This document shows, piece by piece, positions 12,802 to 16,293 of a DNA stretch of 16,293 nt. The notes beneath the pieces were generated by a model. It had not been told where the DNA came from. It did no database searches and saw nothing but the letters and a program-made list of their open reading frames with translations. Both the position numbers and the translations under genes were made by a program. Source of the stretch: Prevotella sp. (GTDB lineage: Bacteria; Bacteroidota; Bacteroidia; Bacteroidales; Bacteroidaceae). Positions within the stretch are counted from its first letter, which is position 1; each line of letters begins with the position of its first letter. The stretch is taken from assembly GCA_017428805.1 (NCBI GenBank), contig JAFRQC010000092.1, positions 1 to 16,293 of the forward strand. Direction: 5' to 3'.

Positions 12802-13258
12802 ACCGTTTGTCTTTGTCGTTTTGTTGTTGCTGATGGTATTGTGCGGCTGTCAGCAGCAGGTTGCCTATCATGCGTTCAAGCATATCTATGAACCAGGATG
12901 GGACAAAACCGACACGCTGCATTTCGACGTCAGCCCCGTAGCAAGAGACGGCAACTATAGGCTGGACGCCGAACTGCGCATCGGCAAGGATTTCCCCTTC
13001 AAACAGCTGACGATCGAGGTAGAACAGACAGTCTATCCGTCGAAGGAGATGTTTCACCGTAAGATAGACTGTAACCTCGTCAGTGAGACGGGTGTGATCG
13101 AGGGCGACGGCATCAGTTATTTCCAGTACCAGTTTTTCGTCCAGGGTATCAGCCTGCACCAAGGGGACTCGGTACACATCAGCCTGACGCATAACATGAA
13201 AAGGGAAATCATGCCGGGGATTTCCGACGTGGGCGTGAAATTGTCACTGCCGTACTAA
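12791..13258 (+). CDS. gldH: GldH-family lipoprotein
   Basis: A 155-aa outer-envelope lipoprotein. Residues 1-20 are a lipoprotein signal (VVLLLLMVLCGC, lipid-bearing Cys20). The mature part contains the family pattern YHAFKHIYEPGWDKTDTLHFD and a beta-rich domain (LTIEVEQTVYPS, YQFFVQGISLHQGDSV). GldH is needed for gliding in Flavobacterium johnsoniae, but homologues are kept in non-motile Bacteroidales, where the role is less clear. The ATG at 12791 overlaps the ricT stop by 11 bp; longer in-frame starts would run through the repeat tail of ricT and lack a signal peptide at the right place. Its stop overlaps the 3' end of the convergent rodA gene by 15 bp. Confidence 0.88.
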   Translation: MRNKPFVFVVLLLLMVLCGCQQQVAYHAFKHIYEPGWDKTDTLHFDVSPVARDGNYRLDAELRIGKDFPFKQLTIEVEQTVYPSKEMFHRKIDCNLVSETGVIEGDGISYFQYQFFVQGISLHQGDSVHISLTHNMKREIMPGISDVGVKLSLPY

Positions 13259-14716
13259 GTTGCGCCCGGCGTCAATACGCAAAAAGATAAACAGCAGCAA
13301 GGTGAAGCCCCATAGAGACGAACCACCATAGCTGAAGAACGGCAAGGGGATGCCGATCACCGGCGTCAAGCCCAGCACCATACCCACGTTGATGAACACG
13401 TGGAACAGGAAGATGCTCAGCACACAATAGCCGTAGATGCGTCCGAAGGCATGCGGCTGACGCTCCGCCAGATGGATGAGCCTCAATATCAACGCCAGGA
13501 AAAGCAACAACACGCCAGCAGATCCTACGAAGCCTTCCTCCTCGCCGACGGTACAGAAGATGAAGTCGGTGTCCTGTTCCGGCACGAACTTCAGCTTCGT
13601 CTGCGTGCCATTGAGGAAGCCCTTGCCCTCCAGACCACCGGAACCGATGGCAATCTCACTCTGATGCACGTTGTAGCCTGCACCCTTCAGGTCTTCCTCG
13701 AGTCCCAACAGCACGTTGATACGTACCCGCTGGTGGGGCTGCATCATATTGTTGAGCACATAGTCGGCACCACTGTAGAACACCAGTGAACCCAGGGCGA
13801 AGGCGGCAATCCACATGTAGTTGCGGAAACGTGTGGACAACCACAGCCACACCAGATAGAGGATGAGCAATCCGCAGACCGCCATCATGACCTTCGTGAT
13901 GTCGAACGGGATAACGAAAAGAGAGAACAGCAGCAGCACCAGTGAGGAACCAACGGTGACAGCCAGGAACTGGAGTGCCCGCTGACGGTCCTTACAATAA
14001 ACCCACACCATGCTGGTCGAGAAGAGCATGATCATCAGCAGCACGGAGAAGCGTCCGACGGAAGCGGGCGTGTACCACATCATCACATCGGCAAAACGGA
14101 TGCCCACAACGAAATACACCACCATCGCCACACCCGTCAGCAGCACACTGCCAGGCATGCCCTCACGGTAGAGCATGAGGAAGAAGGACGTATAGACTAG
14201 TGCTGAGCCCGTCTCATGCTGGAGGACGATGAAGATCATCGGCACGAAGATCACAACGAGGGCCGCCGCAAAGTGTTTCCACTTATGGATGTCGTAGCCG
14301 TAGATGCTCATGAGCTTCGCCAAGGCGAGGGCTGTGGCGAACTTCGCAAACTCTGCAGGCTGCAGGCGCAAAGGTCCTAACACAAGCCACGATCGGGAGC
14401 CCTTGATGGTATGGGGATTGAAGATCGTGCCGAAGAGCAGCACAAGCAGCACCCCGAAGATGATGAAGGCGAGCATCTCGTAGTAGCGGTCGTCGGTCAT
14501 CAGCAGCACGAAGCCTAAAACGATCGACGTACCTATCCAGACGATCTGCATGCCCGAGCGAGTGTCGAGGCTGAAGATGTCGGTGTCGCCATAGGAGTAG
14601 CTGGCACCGCAGACACTCACCCACCCGAAAGTGAGCAGTCCCAGGTAGATCAGGATCGTCCACCAGTCCAGCGAGCGCAATACGCCCTTGTGATGTCTAT
14701 CTGTCGGATGTGCCAT
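13244..14716 (-). CDS. rodA: Rod-shape SEDS peptidoglycan polymerase RodA
   Basis: A 490-aa SEDS-family membrane protein that polymerises lipid II glycan strands during cell elongation, together with its partner PBP2. About ten or more transmembrane segments are evident. Family motifs include KGSRSWLVLGPLRLQPAEFAK, the FVPEQDTDFIF segment with Asp384 (the proposed catalytic Asp in this motif), VGEEEGFVGS, and the terminal GIPLPFFSYGGSSLWGF. It is longer than E. coli RodA (370 aa), with an extra stretch of about 100 residues in the middle, a length I believe usual in Bacteroidetes. The start at 14716 overlaps the end of mrdA by 20 bp, so the two are translationally coupled. Confidence 0.95.
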   Translation of the reverse strand: MAHPTDRHHKGVLRSLDWWTILIYLGLLTFGWVSVCGASYSYGDTDIFSLDTRSGMQIVWIGTSIVLGFVLLMTDDRYYEMLAFIIFGVLLVLLFGTIFNPHTIKGSRSWLVLGPLRLQPAEFAKFATALALAKLMSIYGYDIHKWKHFAAALVVIFVPMIFIVLQHETGSALVYTSFFLMLYREGMPGSVLLTGVAMVVYFVVGIRFADVMMWYTPASVGRFSVLLMIMLFSTSMVWVYCKDRQRALQFLAVTVGSSLVLLLFSLFVIPFDITKVMMAVCGLLILYLVWLWLSTRFRNYMWIAAFALGSLVFYSGADYVLNNMMQPHQRVRINVLLGLEEDLKGAGYNVHQSEIAIGSGGLEGKGFLNGTQTKLKFVPEQDTDFIFCTVGEEEGFVGSAGVLLLFLALILRLIHLAERQPHAFGRIYGYCVLSIFLFHVFINVGMVLGLTPVIGIPLPFFSYGGSSLWGFTLLLFIFLRIDAGRNLVRQ

Positions 14717-16293
14717 AATTGATTCTCTTTTCCTGTATCGACTGTGCCCTGGCCTCCGAGGCCTCCGAGAGTTTGCCTTTCAGATATTGCTCCATGATCA
14801 GTCCGCCGATGGGCACACCATAGGTGGCACCCCATCCGCCATTCTCCACATATACTGCTACGGCGATCTTCGGCTCGTCCATCGGGGCAAAACCCATAAA
14901 CACCGAGTGGTCGTGACCTTTGTTCTGTGCCGTACCCGTCTTTCCGCAGGCCATAAAATCATACTTCGCCAGTTCGTGACAGGTACCGCCGATGGCTGAC
15001 GAGCGCATGCCCTGCACCACATAGTCGTAGGCCTCGCGCGCGGCTTTTGTATAATGTTTGCGCGTGAAGGCGGTATCGAGGGGTTCACCTTCCACCTTCT
15101 TCACCACGTGAGGTACATAGTAGTAGCCACGGTTGGCAATCGTAGCACCGAGGTTTGCGATCTGTAGAGGCGTAGCATTCACCTCACCCTGTCCGATGGC
15201 GATGGAGATGACCGTCAGTCCGTTCCACGAGCCCTTATAGGCCTTGTCGTAGAACTGCGCGTTGGGAATCATACCACGCTTCTCACCCGGCAGGTCGATG
15301 CCCAGCTTATAGCCGAAGCCCATCGAGACCATATAGTCGCGCCAGGTGTTCATCGCATTCTGCACCGTCTGGTACTTGGAGATGTTGGTGTTGATCATGT
15401 GGTAGAGCCCCCAGCAGAAATAACCGTTGCAAGAGGTGCTCAGTGCCGGAACCAGAGGCAACGGTGCCCCATGACCGTGACAACCTACACGCAGGCCACG
15501 GAACACGAAACCGTGACTGCAAGGGTACATCGTCGAAGGGGTGATCACACCCTCGGTCATGAATGTCAGGCCCTGTGTCGTCTTGAAGGTCGAACCCGGG
15601 GGATACTGACCCATGATACTGCGATTCAGCAGGGGCTTCCAGGTGTCCTGTGACAGCAGGCGGTGATTCTTTGAACGCTGGCGACCGACCATCATACGGG
15701 GATCATAAGAGGGTGATGATACCATGCAGAGCACTTCACCCGTAGAAGGTTCGATGGCAACGATACTGCCGATCTTGCCTTCCAAGAGCCGTTCGCCCAG
15801 GAGCTGCAACTCCGCATCAATGCCGAGCGTCAGGTTCTTACCGGGTTTCGCACGGTGGTCGAGTTCTCCGTTCTTATAACGTCCCTGCACACGCCCGTGG
15901 GCATCACGCAACAGGATCTGGATACCCTTCTCACCACGCAGCGCCTTCTCATACGAACGCTCGATGCCCAGTTTGCCGATATAATCGCCGGGCTGGTAGT
16001 AGTCGTCTTCCTCGATATCGGCAGGCGAAGCCTCAGCCACATCGCCCAACAGGTGGGCAGCCATATTGTAGGTGTACTGACGGACGGTACGCTTCTGCAC
16101 GTAGAAACCCGGGAAACGGAACATCTTCTCCTGGAACACGCTGAAGTCCTTGTCGGACAGCTGACTCATGAACAGCTGCTGCGTATAGCGCGAATAACCC
16201 GGATTGCGGTTGCGGTCCTTCATCGTGGCCATACGACGGTCGAACTCGTCACGGGTGATGCCGAGGGTATGACAGAACTCCAGCGTGTCAAGA
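14697..16293 (-). CDS. mrdA: Penicillin-binding protein 2, 5' end cut by window edge
   Basis: The transpeptidase partner of RodA, which crosslinks elongating peptidoglycan. The frame is open to base 16293 (upstream residues LDTLEFCHTLGITRDEFDRR precede the first internal ATG at 16232), so the N-terminus with its membrane anchor lies outside. The PBP dimerisation-type region comes first, then the transpeptidase domain. All three catalytic motifs are present: S-T-F-K with the nucleophile Ser codon at 15593-15591, S-C-N at 15434-15426, and K-T-G-T beginning with the Lys codon at 14942-14940. The C-terminus is a short charged tail (EARAQSIQEKRINYGTSDR). It precedes and overlaps rodA by 20 bp; mreBCD genes are the expected upstream neighbours. 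Confidence 0.95.
   Translation of the reverse strand, partial: LDTLEFCHTLGITRDEFDRRMATMKDRNRNPGYSRYTQQLFMSQLSDKDFSVFQEKMFRFPGFYVQKRTVRQYTYNMAAHLLGDVAEASPADIEEDDYYQPGDYIGKLGIERSYEKALRGEKGIQILLRDAHGRVQGRYKNGELDHRAKPGKNLTLGIDAELQLLGERLLEGKIGSIVAIEPSTGEVLCMVSSPSYDPRMMVGRQRSKNHRLLSQDTWKPLLNRSIMGQYPPGSTFKTTQGLTFMTEGVITPSTMYPCSHGFVFRGLRVGCHGHGAPLPLVPALSTSCNGYFCWGLYHMINTNISKYQTVQNAMNTWRDYMVSMGFGYKLGIDLPGEKRGMIPNAQFYDKAYKGSWNGLTVISIAIGQGEVNATPLQIANLGATIANRGYYYVPHVVKKVEGEPLDTAFTRKHYTKAAREAYDYVVQGMRSSAIGGTCHELAKYDFMACGKTGTAQNKGHDHSVFMGFAPMDEPKIAVAVYVENGGWGATYGVPIGGLIMEQYLKGKLSEASEARAQSIQEKRINYGTSDR

Overview
The window looks like chromosomal DNA from a Bacteroidales bacterium, most likely Prevotella or a close relative. 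Four things point there. Promoters have the Bacteroidetes form (TTG, about 20 nt, TAnnTTTG). There is a GldH-type lipoprotein next to a PSP1/RicT-like gene and holB. A DUF4248 / HU-related / 'smalltalk' trio, familiar from Bacteroidetes genomes, is present. Most genes lack a clear Shine-Dalgarno sequence. Genus is inference; Bacteroidales is fairly secure.

Left region (1-3868, minus strand): two adjacent transcription units that look accessory and partly phage-derived. The first to be transcribed (3793 down to 2603) holds three small genes I do not recognise, with a good promoter at 3838-3868 and a strong intrinsic terminator at 2525-2563. The second (2375 down past the left edge) starts with a Rha-type phage regulator carrying an antirepressor-like C-terminus, then an unknown 100-aa protein, a GH24 phage-type lysozyme, an unknown 162-aa protein and a gene cut by the window edge. 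No integrase, attachment site, tRNA or structural phage gene is visible.

Middle (3961-9377): a REP-like hairpin, then a GH3 glycosidase lipoprotein on the minus strand with its own promoter. A palindrome-rich gap follows. Next come a DUF4248 gene (minus) and, divergent from it, an HU-related DNA-binding protein plus a 37-aa smalltalk peptide (plus). The two divergent promoters are near-mirror images: a 19-bp exact inverted repeat covers both -7 boxes and start regions, and a 31-bp inverted repeat of 9-bp units is nested inside. A bidirectional terminator separates this module from a bile acid:sodium symporter-like transporter (minus), which is divergent from metF.

Right region (9405-16293): housekeeping genes. 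metF, holB, a ricT-like PSP1 gene and gldH run on the plus strand. They meet, tail to tail with a 15-bp overlap, the cell-elongation pair rodA and mrdA (PBP2) on the minus strand; mrdA runs off the right edge.

A recurring theme is short-unit repeats. Five loci carry 7-bp or 9-bp tandem 'words', each locus with a different unit. Three of the five are arranged as inverted arms in intergenic DNA. Two more heptamer arrays lie inside genes: one adds residues to MetF, the other forms the charged tail of the RicT-like protein.
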